Source of the DNA: Bacillota bacterium
GTDB taxonomy: Bacteria > Bacillota_E > Sulfobacillia > Sulfobacillales > Sulfobacillaceae
NCBI GenBank assembly: GCA_021820645.1
Contig: JAKADJ010000020.1
Span: 1-15,664 of the forward strand
DNA: 15,664 nucleotides
Direction: 5' to 3'
Below the pieces are notes generated by a model. It saw only the letters and a program-made list of their open reading frames with translations. It ran no database searches and was not told the DNA's origin. The stretch's first letter is position 1. Each line of letters starts with the position of its first letter. This document shows positions 1 through 5,737 of this stretch, piece after piece. A program made the translations under genes and the position numbers.

Positions 1-335
1 TCGTAGACTAAAAATCGAGGATGGTAACCTAATACCTCAATGTTTTCTCGTAAGATACGCACCGCAATGGCATGAAAGGTTCCCACCCACATCCAGCGAC
101 TTTGTTCACCCACCAACCGATCGATGCGTTCACGCATCTCTTTGGCGGCCTTGTTTGTAAACGTGAAGGCTAAAAGCTCTCCGGGACGGACTCCGTGAGC
201 TGCGATAAGATGTGCCATACGGTACGTCAACGTTCGCGTCTTACCGCTGCCGGCTCCGGCCAACAACAATAACGGGCCTTCTGCAATTTCACAGGCCCGG
301 CGCTGTTCGGCATTCAATTGATCTAACAAATTCAT
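1..335 (-). CDS. pcrA: ATP-dependent DNA helicase PcrA/UvrD, N-terminal part (gene runs off the window)
   Basis: The reading frame starts at an ATG at 335-333 behind a GGGGGAGA ribosome site and stays open to base 1, giving the first 111 residues of a superfamily 1 helicase. Visible motifs are the Q-motif region near residues 5-11 (DQLNAEQ), the Walker A loop AGAGSGKT at 26-33, motif Ia TFTNKAAKEM at 58-67 and motif Ic GTFHA at 85-89, all as in PcrA/UvrD/Rep. The family unwinds DNA 3' to 5' in nucleotide excision repair and clears proteins from DNA. PcrA is chosen over UvrD or Rep because yerC and purD lie upstream, as in Bacillus subtilis, where pcrB-pcrA-ligA follow. The missing C-terminal part lies beyond the window edge; this is not a pseudogene. 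Confidence 0.93.
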   Translation of the reverse strand, partial: MNLLDQLNAEQRRACEIAEGPLLLLAGAGSGKTRTLTYRMAHLIAAHGVRPGELLAFTFTNKAAKEMRERIDRLVGEQSRWMWVGTFHAIAVRILRENIEVLGYHPRFLVY

Positions 336-366
336 TGTGTTCTCCCCCCGGCGCGTGCTTGTGTCC

Positions 367-375
367 ATTATAGCA
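367..375 (-). promoter_or_regulatory. Extended -10 promoter element for pcrA
   Basis: The minus strand reads TGC-TATAAT, a perfect sigma-A -10 hexamer with the upstream TG of an extended -10. No good -35 hexamer is seen at 17 bases, which is usual for extended -10 promoters. A start about 7 bases downstream would give a leader of about 25 bases with the ribosome site of pcrA in it. pcrA therefore probably has its own promoter in the 60-base gap after the preceding small gene. Confidence 0.65.
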
Positions 376-395
376 TGCAGGCGCCTGGCTCGGCT

Positions 396-728
396 CTAGT
401 GGATGGTCTGCCCCTCATTGAAATTCATCGCCAGGTCGGAAACATTGAGGATGTCATCTAATCCAGTGACCAGGGCACGAGTGATCCCTGCTTCATTACA
501 AATCCGTGCCGTCACCGAGTGCTGCGGCCACACCAAAACATCAGGGGTACGTGGGTCGCCGATAGGGTTACCAAAGATCCACCCTAAAAGGCCCTCGATT
601 TCACTCCGACCCACCAATGCATTGCCCACCCGATACCAAATTTCCACGCCATCGGCGTCGTTACGCCATCCCTTGATGCTTCCCCGATGCGTAAAACCCA
701 TGCCCGCCAACGCCTCAATCCACGCCAC
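396..728 (-). CDS. Hypothetical protein, 110 aa, between yerC and pcrA
   Basis: I do not recognise this protein. It starts at a GTG at 728, seven bases after a clear GAGGTG ribosome site, and an extended -10 promoter lies about 35 bases upstream, so expression as a gene of its own is well supported. The 110-residue product is soluble-looking, with no signal peptide or membrane segment. It has an aromatic-rich N-terminal half (MAWIEALAGMGF, then GVEIWYRVGNALVG) and a more ordinary C-terminal half containing DDILNVSDLAMNF. No catalytic motif is apparent. In Bacillus subtilis the gene just before pcrA is pcrB, but this product is only about half the size and lacks the PcrB TIM-barrel features. 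The antisense frame at 403-759 has no ribosome site and is judged a shadow. Confidence 0.7.
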   Translation of the reverse strand: MAWIEALAGMGFTHRGSIKGWRNDADGVEIWYRVGNALVGRSEIEGLLGWIFGNPIGDPRTPDVLVWPQHSVTARICNEAGITRALVTGLDDILNVSDLAMNFNEGQTIH

Positions 729-762
729 ATCAAATCACCTCACTAATTTACCGCACTAAAGT

Positions 763-771
763 ATTATAGCA
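763..771 (-). promoter_or_regulatory. Extended -10 promoter for the 110-aa hypothetical gene
   Basis: The minus strand reads TGC-TATAAT, the same nine bases as the pcrA promoter. A possible -35 TTGCCC lies 19 bases upstream, which is long, so recognition probably rests on the extended -10. The predicted leader is about 28-35 bases and contains the GAGGTG ribosome site of the gene starting at 728. Confidence 0.65.
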
Positions 772-823
772 TAAAACGGTCGACCCAGGGCAATGACTCT
801 CATCAATATGCTGGACGAACCGC

Positions 824-850
824 AAAAGGCTTCGGGTTAGATCCCAAGCC
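824..850 (-). terminator. Intrinsic terminator after yerC
   Basis: On the minus strand, 11 bases past the yerC stop, GGCTT-GGG pairs with CCC-G-AAGCC around the loop ATCTAA. This gives eight base pairs with one bulged base, followed at once by TTTT. It separates the yerC transcript from the next gene, which has its own promoter. The rest of 729-861 shows nothing further. Confidence 0.7.
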
Positions 851-861
851 CGTTTCAGACC

Positions 862-1152
862 CTATGGTTTTTTGATACGATCCAACACTAATCGATACCC
901 GTCGGCACCAAACGACAAAGATCGTTTGACACGCGAGATGGTGGCCGAGGAGGCTCCCGTCAAGCTTGCGATATCTTCGTAAGTTTGGCCTTCATCCAGC
1001 ATCTTAGCCACGGCCATGCGTTGGCCGATAGACTGAATTTCCGCAGCCGTAAGAATATCTTCCAAAAACTTGTAGGTGTCATCTACCGTCTTTAGTCGCA
1101 AGATGGCCTGACATAATAAATCTACTTCGCCGCTTCGTAGCTTTGAATTCAT
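862..1152 (-). CDS. yerC: YerC/YecD family TrpR-like DNA-binding protein
   Basis: This is a 96-residue all-helical protein matching the YerC/YecD family, relatives of the Trp repressor. The helix-turn-helix spans about residues 55-80 (EGQTYEDIASLTGASSATIS followed by RVKRSL), with the upstream helices LCQAILRL and AEIQSIGQRMAVAKML typical of the fold. The TISRVKR segment is the recognition helix. The ATG at 1152 is chosen over a GTG 12 bases upstream because an AGGTGGGG ribosome site precedes it. Some family members have been described as regulators of histidine genes (HisR); the target here cannot be read from the sequence. It follows the GerD-like gene by 72 bases and is closed by an intrinsic terminator. 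A perfect 7-bp inverted repeat in its leader could be an autoregulatory site. Confidence 0.9.
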   Translation of the reverse strand: MNSKLRSGEVDLLCQAILRLKTVDDTYKFLEDILTAAEIQSIGQRMAVAKMLDEGQTYEDIASLTGASSATISRVKRSLSFGADGYRLVLDRIKKP

Positions 1153-1162
1153 AGCCCACCCC

Positions 1163-1181
1163 ACCTATCCATTTGATAGGT
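1163..1181 (-). promoter_or_regulatory. Inverted repeat in the yerC leader (possible operator or hairpin)
   Basis: ACCTATC and GATAGGT form a perfect 7-bp inverted repeat around a 5-base spacer, ending 10 bases before the yerC start codon. In RNA the second arm runs into the AGGTGGGG ribosome site, so a hairpin would partly cover it. As DNA it is a palindrome of the size bound by a small helix-turn-helix dimer. Which of the two, if either, is not decided by the sequence. Confidence 0.4.
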
Positions 1182-1224
1182 ATTGTGAACGTCTGGCGCT
1201 TCAATTACAAGCGAGTAGACCTCT

Positions 1225-1992
1225 TTAGCCAGCCGATCCGCCCGACGAAGAGGTTCCCCCACTGCTACCTCCGGACGCCCCGCCCGACGAAGATTTTCCG
1301 CCACTCCCACCCGAAGATCCTCCTGACGAGCTGGACCCACCGCTACTACTTGAGGACCCGCCTGAACTCGAACCCCCAGAAGAACTCGACGAAGACGTCG
1401 ACCCCACCATTTTGAGAATACTGGATTTGACCGACGCGTCAATGGCCATTGTAATCGTCGGCGACGCCATGGCTTTTTGCACATCCGTCTCTAACGTCTT
1501 TTGAAACGTCGGACTCGACATCGCAAGCATTACTGACTTTTCCAAGGCGGTTTGCCCCATAGGCGTCATCAGGCTTTGTTGGAGTTGTGTGGTGGACATA
1601 CTTTCGGCAATAACACGCTGCATCCGTGGCGTTTCCAATTCATCTCGGACTGCTTTTTGAATTTCGATCGACGGCATCGAGGAACTCGACGATCCGCCCG
1701 AGGATGACGATCCGGACCCTCCAGAACTAGAACCACTAGAACCTCCGGAACTAGAGCCGCTGGAGCCTCCGGAACTGGATCCGCCGGAGCCTCCGGAGCT
1801 AGAGCCCCCAGAGCCACCCGATGTAGAACCACCCGACCCGCTGGAACCTCCAGTTCCAGCCCCTCCGCCACCATGGCTCGACGCCGTGCTCCCGTGTTGC
1901 GGAGAGGGTGCTCCCATCGTGAAAGCGCATCCTCCAAGCAGGGACGCCAGAACGCACCCCGCTACCATTAGAGACCCTATTTTGTGTGTCAC
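1225..1992 (-). CDS. Ser/Gly-rich lipoprotein resembling spore germination protein GerD
   Basis: The 255-residue product has three parts. Residues 1-22 are a lipoprotein signal peptide with lipobox LLGGC, so Cys22 would be lipidated and the protein anchored outside the membrane. Residues about 35-105 are almost pure Ser/Gly. Residues about 106-197 form a helical core with repeating patterns such as SPTFQKTLETDVQKAMASPT. Residues 198-255 are Ser/Gly-rich again. The core pattern (short helices punctuated by SP or TP, with FQK and LE spacing) and the lipoprotein plus Gly/Ser tail resemble GerD, the forespore inner-membrane lipoprotein needed for nutrient germination in Bacillus. GerD is usually shorter (about 180-200 residues), and the long linker between Cys and core is unusual. 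The start is a GTG at 1992 behind GGGAGG. A possible forespore sigma promoter lies upstream. The GerD assignment is an inference from pattern, not an alignment. Confidence 0.65.
   Translation of the reverse strand: MTHKIGSLMVAGCVLASLLGGCAFTMGAPSPQHGSTASSHGGGGAGTGGSSGSGGSTSGGSGGSSSGGSGGSSSGGSSGSSSGGSSGSSSGGSGSSSSGGSSSSSMPSIEIQKAVRDELETPRMQRVIAESMSTTQLQQSLMTPMGQTALEKSVMLAMSSPTFQKTLETDVQKAMASPTITMAIDASVKSSILKMVGSTSSSSSSGGSSSGGSSSSSGGSSSSGGSSGGSGGKSSSGGASGGSSGGTSSSGGSAG
1718..1837 (-). repeat. 24-bp tandem repeat coding for the Ser/Gly linker
   Basis: Read on the plus strand, units beginning CCTCCGGAACTAGAGCC recur every 24 bases at 1718, 1742, 1766 and 1790, with a more diverged fifth at 1814. 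Each unit encodes eight residues of the type GSSGSSSG. Length variation by replication slippage would stay in frame. The flanking Ser/Gly stretches (about 1225-1400 and 1838-1890) are low-complexity but less regular. Confidence 0.7.
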
Positions 1993-2016
1993 ACCGCACC
2001 TCCCGGGCGTTTTAGG

Positions 2017-2046
2017 TAGTGTTTCCCGGTAGCTGGGATTTTACTC
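2017..2046 (-). promoter_or_regulatory. Candidate forespore (sigma-F/sigma-G type) promoter of the GerD-like gene
   Basis: On the minus strand GAGTA (2046-2042) is followed after 15 bases by GGAAACACTA (2026-2017). The latter fits the sigma-F -10 consensus GGNNANAHTR fully. In sigma-G terms GAGTA fits GHATR in four of five positions, and the 18-base gap to AACACTA is the expected spacing. The start would fall near 2009, giving a short leader with the GGGAGG ribosome site. A competing sigma-A reading is TTGGTC-18-TAAAAT just upstream (about 2035-2064). Confidence 0.4.
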
Positions 2047-2085
2047 GATACCTGCCCGTTCGACCAATGTCCGACTCCTCGATCT

Positions 2086-2125
2086 AAAAATCCCGGCGAG
2101 ACTCCTTAATTGGGGAGTCTCGCCG
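2086..2125 (-). terminator. Strong intrinsic terminator of the pur operon
   Basis: CGGCGAGACTCC (2094-2105) and GGAGTCTCGCCG (2114-2125) form a perfect 12-bp stem around an 8-base loop. On the minus strand the stem is followed by GGATTTTT. It lies 221 bases past the purD stop and just before the promoter region of the GerD-like gene, so it ends the purine operon transcript. Confidence 0.9.
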
Positions 2126-2345
2126 ACGGGATTGATCGGATGCGCCATAAAACGTCACCGTTTAGGGCGGAAATATCAGGCGCCGACTCCGGCACTAATG
2201 CGGGGTTAGCTATTGCTCCATGGGAAGTGGGATGATCGACCACGGGACTCATGAGCAAACCCCGAACATCCAAGACCACACCTGCTGTTGAGGCGCCGGG
2301 GCCAACCAGAGAATCGCGCCGATCCTCCCCGGCTATGGACGCGAC
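2106..2345 (-). other. In-frame open stretch after purD (79 codons), status unclear
   Basis: After the purD TGA, the same frame stays open for 79 codons to a TAA that sits in the loop of the operon terminator. The translation looks protein-like (for example AGVVLDVRGLLMSPVV near codons 21-36). There is no start codon with a suitable ribosome site; the first ATG, at about codon 32, would give a 48-residue peptide. GGGGAGG shortly after the stop is followed only by an ATT in another frame. It could be a degraded tail gene, a chance opening, or rare read-through. A stable RNA fold overlaps its first part. Confidence 0.2.
2295..2333 (-). other. Two-tier RNA hairpin just after the purD stop
   Basis: On the minus strand GCCGGGG (2333-2327) pairs with CCCCGGC (2301-2295). 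Nested inside, AGGATCG (2326-2320) pairs with CGATTCT (2316-2310), with one G-U pair, around a GCG loop. The two stems stack directly on the 5' side, with eight unpaired bases on the 3' side. There is no T-tract, so it is not a terminator. It may protect the 3' end of the long mRNA or be a small-RNA or protein site. No known RNA family is recognised. Confidence 0.4.
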
Positions 2346-3602
2346 TCACCGATATTCCTCGGCAACGTCTAGACGATATTGGGTATGGGGTGCCTCGATG
2401 TTACTAAGCGTTGCATAGGCTTGATGCCTCGCCTCTGAAATAGTGGGGCCAACCCCTACCGCCGTTAAGATCCTACCCCCTTTACCCTCGAGCACTCCCT
2501 CTCTTAACCTGGTGGCCCCGTGAAAAATGAGTCCCGCGGCAGAGTCCGAAATGCGTATGGGCTGACCTCCTGGGGTTGGGTTTGGGTAGCGCTGATCGGC
2601 CAGTACTACCGCGACTGCGGCCCGGTCGGCCTCACCGGGTAACGAGGGAAGGTTGCCTTGGGATAGTTCTAACCATACGTTGCCCCAGTCCCGTTCCATC
2701 ATCGGGATTATGACTTCGGTTTCCGGGTCGCCCATCCGCACATTAAATTCAAGGACTTGTGGTCCCCTTTGCGTCAGCATCAAGCCCACATACAGCACAC
2801 CCCGATACAATAGCTGTTCGTCTTGAAGAAATTGCATCACACGGTCTAAAATCTTTTCGTTAATTTCCGCGCGTAGTGTCGCACCAAGCCCGAGCACTGG
2901 CCCAAACGCCCCCATGCCTCCGGTATTGGGCGCCTCCGGTAAGGCGTTAAGGCGCTTATAATCTCGGGTTAAGGGTAACCATACATAGCCCTGACCATTG
3001 GTCAGCACATGCACCGAAATTTCCTCGCCGATGAGACATTCTTCCCATAGAATTCCGTCACTAAATAATTCGGGCCGCGTCCCCCAAGATTCCAGCACCT
3101 CTAACGCCGCGGTTGGGGACTCGACAATAATCACGCCTTTGCCGCCGGCCAAACCGCTCTGTTTCATCACATGAGGCCACTCCACTTCCGCCTCAATTAG
3201 TGCTCTTAATTCGGCTAGGCTATGCGCCATCGCCGCCTTTGCAGTGGGAATCCCATAGCGTCTCATCACTTCTTTAGAATAAGCCTTACTACCTTCTAAT
3301 GCTGCTGCGGCTTGGCTCGGGCCCACCACCCAATGCCCCTGACGCCTTAAGATATCGGCCAGTCCCTCCACCAAAGGTGCTTCCGGCCCGATGATCACCA
3401 AAAGTGGTGCCCTTTGGCCGCACCAATGGGATAGGTCGGCAAGCGTCTCATACGGAACACATTCCGCCAAGTCTGCAATCCCGGGGTTGCCCGGGGCCGC
3501 GTAAATCTCTTCAAAGTGCCCCGATCGGGCCAGGCTATACACCAGGGCGTGTTCTCGGCTGCCTTGGCCCACTACCAAAGCATGGCGCGGTTGCTGATCC
3601 AT
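2346..3602 (-). CDS. purD: Phosphoribosylamine--glycine ligase (GAR synthetase)
   Basis: Second step of purine synthesis: ATP-dependent joining of phosphoribosylamine and glycine to give GAR. The 418-residue length is normal for an ATP-grasp PurD. Visible are the N-terminal GQGSREHAL (12-20; the family usually has GGREHAL, so one Gly is Ser), GPEAPLVEGLAD (72-83), EGSKAYSKEVM (103-113), the Gly-rich ATP loop LAGGKGV (151-157), NTGGMGAFGP (226-235) and EFNVRMGDPETE (285-296), where EFNCRFGDPETQ is more common. These changes are conservative. The ATG at 3602 is chosen because AGGGGG, overlapping the purH stop, lies five bases upstream; the gap to purH is nine bases. It is the last gene of the operon. 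Confidence 0.97.
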   Translation of the reverse strand: MDQQPRHALVVGQGSREHALVYSLARSGHFEEIYAAPGNPGIADLAECVPYETLADLSHWCGQRAPLLVIIGPEAPLVEGLADILRRQGHWVVGPSQAAAALEGSKAYSKEVMRRYGIPTAKAAMAHSLAELRALIEAEVEWPHVMKQSGLAGGKGVIIVESPTAALEVLESWGTRPELFSDGILWEECLIGEEISVHVLTNGQGYVWLPLTRDYKRLNALPEAPNTGGMGAFGPVLGLGATLRAEINEKILDRVMQFLQDEQLLYRGVLYVGLMLTQRGPQVLEFNVRMGDPETEVIIPMMERDWGNVWLELSQGNLPSLPGEADRAAVAVVLADQRYPNPTPGGQPIRISDSAAGLIFHGATRLREGVLEGKGGRILTAVGVGPTISEARHQAYATLSNIEAPHTQYRLDVAEEYR

Positions 3603-3611
3603 AACTACCCC

Positions 3612-5132
3612 CTAATGACGAAAATGACGTTCATGGGTGAAAAATAACGGAACCTGCCCGTGTTCGGCCCGATCTATAGATTCCTGATCACGCTGGGATC
3701 CCCCAGGTTGGACCACTACAGCAATGCCTGCCTTAATTGCGAGATCCATCACATCGCCAAACGGGAAAAAAGCATCCGACGCCAGGACGGCGCCCCTGGC
3801 ATGTTGCCCAGCGCGTTGGATGGCTTGACTCGCCGCGTCGACCCGATTAGTCTGACCCGAACCAATCCCCCGAGTCACCCCGTCCTTAACTAGGACAATG
3901 GCATTCGACTTAGCCCAGGATACGGTCGCCCAGGCCAATTCGACATCGGTTTGATATGCCGTAATATCTACTGGCGGACCGGCCACCTGCTCGAACTCAG
4001 AATACTTTCGGATCAATCGATCGGAAGTCTGCACAATGAATCCCCCATCAATGGACCGCACCTCCCACGGTTTCCACACGGACCTGGGCATTTCCAACAC
4101 GCGAAGGTTCTTCTTCGACTGGAGGATCTCTAGTGCCTTCGGCTCGAAACTCGGCGCTAACACCACTTCAAGAAATATATCCCGCAACACCCGGGCAGCA
4201 TCTTCGGAGACTTTTCCATTAAACGCCACGATGCCTCCGAAGATAGACACCGGATCGGCAGCCTGGGCTTTTACGAGCGCCTCGATAGCCGTGTCAGCAA
4301 TAGCCACTGCGGCGGGATTCTGATGTTTAATGACCGCGACCCCGCTTTCTTCAAGCCTACGCACTAGACCCCAGGCCGCATCGGCATCGGCCAGATTGTT
4401 ATACGACAGCGCTTTCCCTTGCCACTGCCGGGCGCCGGCAAATCCGGCATTCAGTTTAACCGGATAAAAGGCGCCGCTTTGATGCGGATTCTCACCATAG
4501 CGCAGGGCGTCCTGTCGTAGACCGGAAACTACCCAATCAGGATCCAAACTAAACTCCGGGCTGAAAGTTAGCGCAATGGCCGCATCATAGGCCGCAACAT
4601 GCTGGAATGCATGGGCCGCCCATCGCAAGCGATCGGCCTCGGTATGATCTATCCACTGGGTCTCCATGACTTCACCATACTGCCCGGGATCCACCAAAAC
4701 CATGACGTGCGCATAGTTTTTAGCGGCAGCCCGAATCAAAGAGACCCCACCAATATCAATCTCTTCGACCAAGGTCGATGTCCCGCTAGACGCCTCAGCT
4801 ACCTCTTGTGCGCGTTGCCGAAACGGATAGAGGTTGACGACCACCGCCACGATGTTTTTGGACCCGAGTTTTGTCACGTCTTCCTGATCTTTAGGCGTCC
4901 GCCTACTCAAGAGGCCCGCATAGATGACCGGATGTAATGTTTTAACCCGACCGTCGAGCACTTGGTCAAAACCCGTCAGATCCTCCAGTGCCGTAGCCGT
5001 TATGCCGTGCTCCACTAAGTGTCGGTAGGTACCTCCACTCGCTAAAATCCCAATTCCCTGTGCGCTAAACCATTGGGCCAATTCTAGGCTTCCTTTTTTA
5101 TCACTTACACTAAATAAAGCCCACGCATCCAT
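3612..5132 (-). CDS. purH: Bifunctional AICAR transformylase / IMP cyclohydrolase
   Basis: Last two steps to IMP: formyl transfer from 10-formyl-THF to AICAR, then ring closure. The 506-residue length is normal. The N-terminal MGS-like cyclohydrolase domain (about 1-195) shows FSVSDK (7-12) and DGRVKTLHP (60-68). The transformylase domain shows RYGENPHQ (211-218), the catalytic Lys269-His270 in IKHQNPAAVAIAD, and further on AKSNAIVLVKDG, GIGSGQTNR and SDAFFPF, ending in RHFRH as usual. The motif after KHxNP is AA, where CG is common in bacteria. The ATG at 5132 follows AAGGAGG by seven bases, so the first 28 bases overlap the end of purN, implying coupled translation. Confidence 0.98.
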   Translation of the reverse strand: MDAWALFSVSDKKGSLELAQWFSAQGIGILASGGTYRHLVEHGITATALEDLTGFDQVLDGRVKTLHPVIYAGLLSRRTPKDQEDVTKLGSKNIVAVVVNLYPFRQRAQEVAEASSGTSTLVEEIDIGGVSLIRAAAKNYAHVMVLVDPGQYGEVMETQWIDHTEADRLRWAAHAFQHVAAYDAAIALTFSPEFSLDPDWVVSGLRQDALRYGENPHQSGAFYPVKLNAGFAGARQWQGKALSYNNLADADAAWGLVRRLEESGVAVIKHQNPAAVAIADTAIEALVKAQAADPVSIFGGIVAFNGKVSEDAARVLRDIFLEVVLAPSFEPKALEILQSKKNLRVLEMPRSVWKPWEVRSIDGGFIVQTSDRLIRKYSEFEQVAGPPVDITAYQTDVELAWATVSWAKSNAIVLVKDGVTRGIGSGQTNRVDAASQAIQRAGQHARGAVLASDAFFPFGDVMDLAIKAGIAVVVQPGGSQRDQESIDRAEHGQVPLFFTHERHFRH

Positions 5133-5737
5133 GATTCGACCTCCTTATGAGATGGATCCCAGACAACCTGACCATCCGCGCTAAGACGCGCCCAGCCCCG
5201 CTCCAATGCCCACACCACGGCCGGGTATAAACGATGCTCAGCTTGGTGAATCTTAGTCTCCAAAGCCTCCTGGCTTAGACCTGGTTGAATCGGTACGGGC
5301 ACCTGCATAATGATGGGACCGGTATCTTGGCCCTCATCCACAAAATGAACGGTCACCCCGGTCCATCTCACCCCATGCCGATAAGCTTGTTCAATGGCGT
5401 GCAGGCCTGGAAACGCGGGCAACAGTGAAGGGTGCACATTAATAACGCGTCCTCGATACCTTGCCACCGTCTTTGGAGTCAACCATCGCATAAACCCTGC
5501 CATAGCGATGGCCTCAATTCGATGCGCGTCCAAAATGTTTCGCAGTTCTTCATCGTAGTGCTCTCGGTCAGGCATGGCTTTAGCCTCCAGCACCCGTGCC
5601 GGAACTTCGTAGCGCTCCGCAATCGCCAAGGCAGGGACTCCCGCCCGATGCGATACCACCAGGGACACCGGAATTTTTGCCTCCAGCATGGCGGCCAGAT
5701 TGCTACCCGTGCCTCCGACCAATACGGCCCACCTCAT
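5105..5737 (-). CDS. purN: Phosphoribosylglycinamide formyltransferase
   Basis: Third step: transfers formyl from 10-formyl-THF to GAR. The 210-residue protein has the phosphate loop GTGSN (9-13), AGFMRWLTP (80-88), the catalytic Asn100 and His102 in INVHPSLLPAFPG, and Asp138 in VDEGQDTGPII, corresponding to Asn106, His108 and Asp144 of the E. coli enzyme. The start overlaps the purM stop by four bases (ATGA), and its 3' end runs 28 bases into purH. It is the folate-dependent enzyme, not the formate-dependent PurT. Confidence 0.98.
   Translation of the reverse strand: MRWAVLVGGTGSNLAAMLEAKIPVSLVVSHRAGVPALAIAERYEVPARVLEAKAMPDREHYDEELRNILDAHRIEAIAMAGFMRWLTPKTVARYRGRVINVHPSLLPAFPGLHAIEQAYRHGVRWTGVTVHFVDEGQDTGPIIMQVPVPIQPGLSQEALETKIHQAEHRLYPAVVWALERGWARLSADGQVVWDPSHKEVESWMRGLYLV

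Noticed and set aside
403..759. Plus-strand open frame antisense to the 110-aa gene
   Set aside because: No ribosome site or promoter, while the minus-strand frame has GAGGTG, a GTG start at proper spacing and an extended -10 promoter.
1197..1213. Hairpin CGCTT/AAGCG between the GerD-like gene and yerC as a terminator
   Set aside because: Five base pairs with a 7-base loop and no T-tract on the minus strand.
1718..1837. CRISPR-like array
   Set aside because: The repeats are contiguous, have no spacers and are coding.
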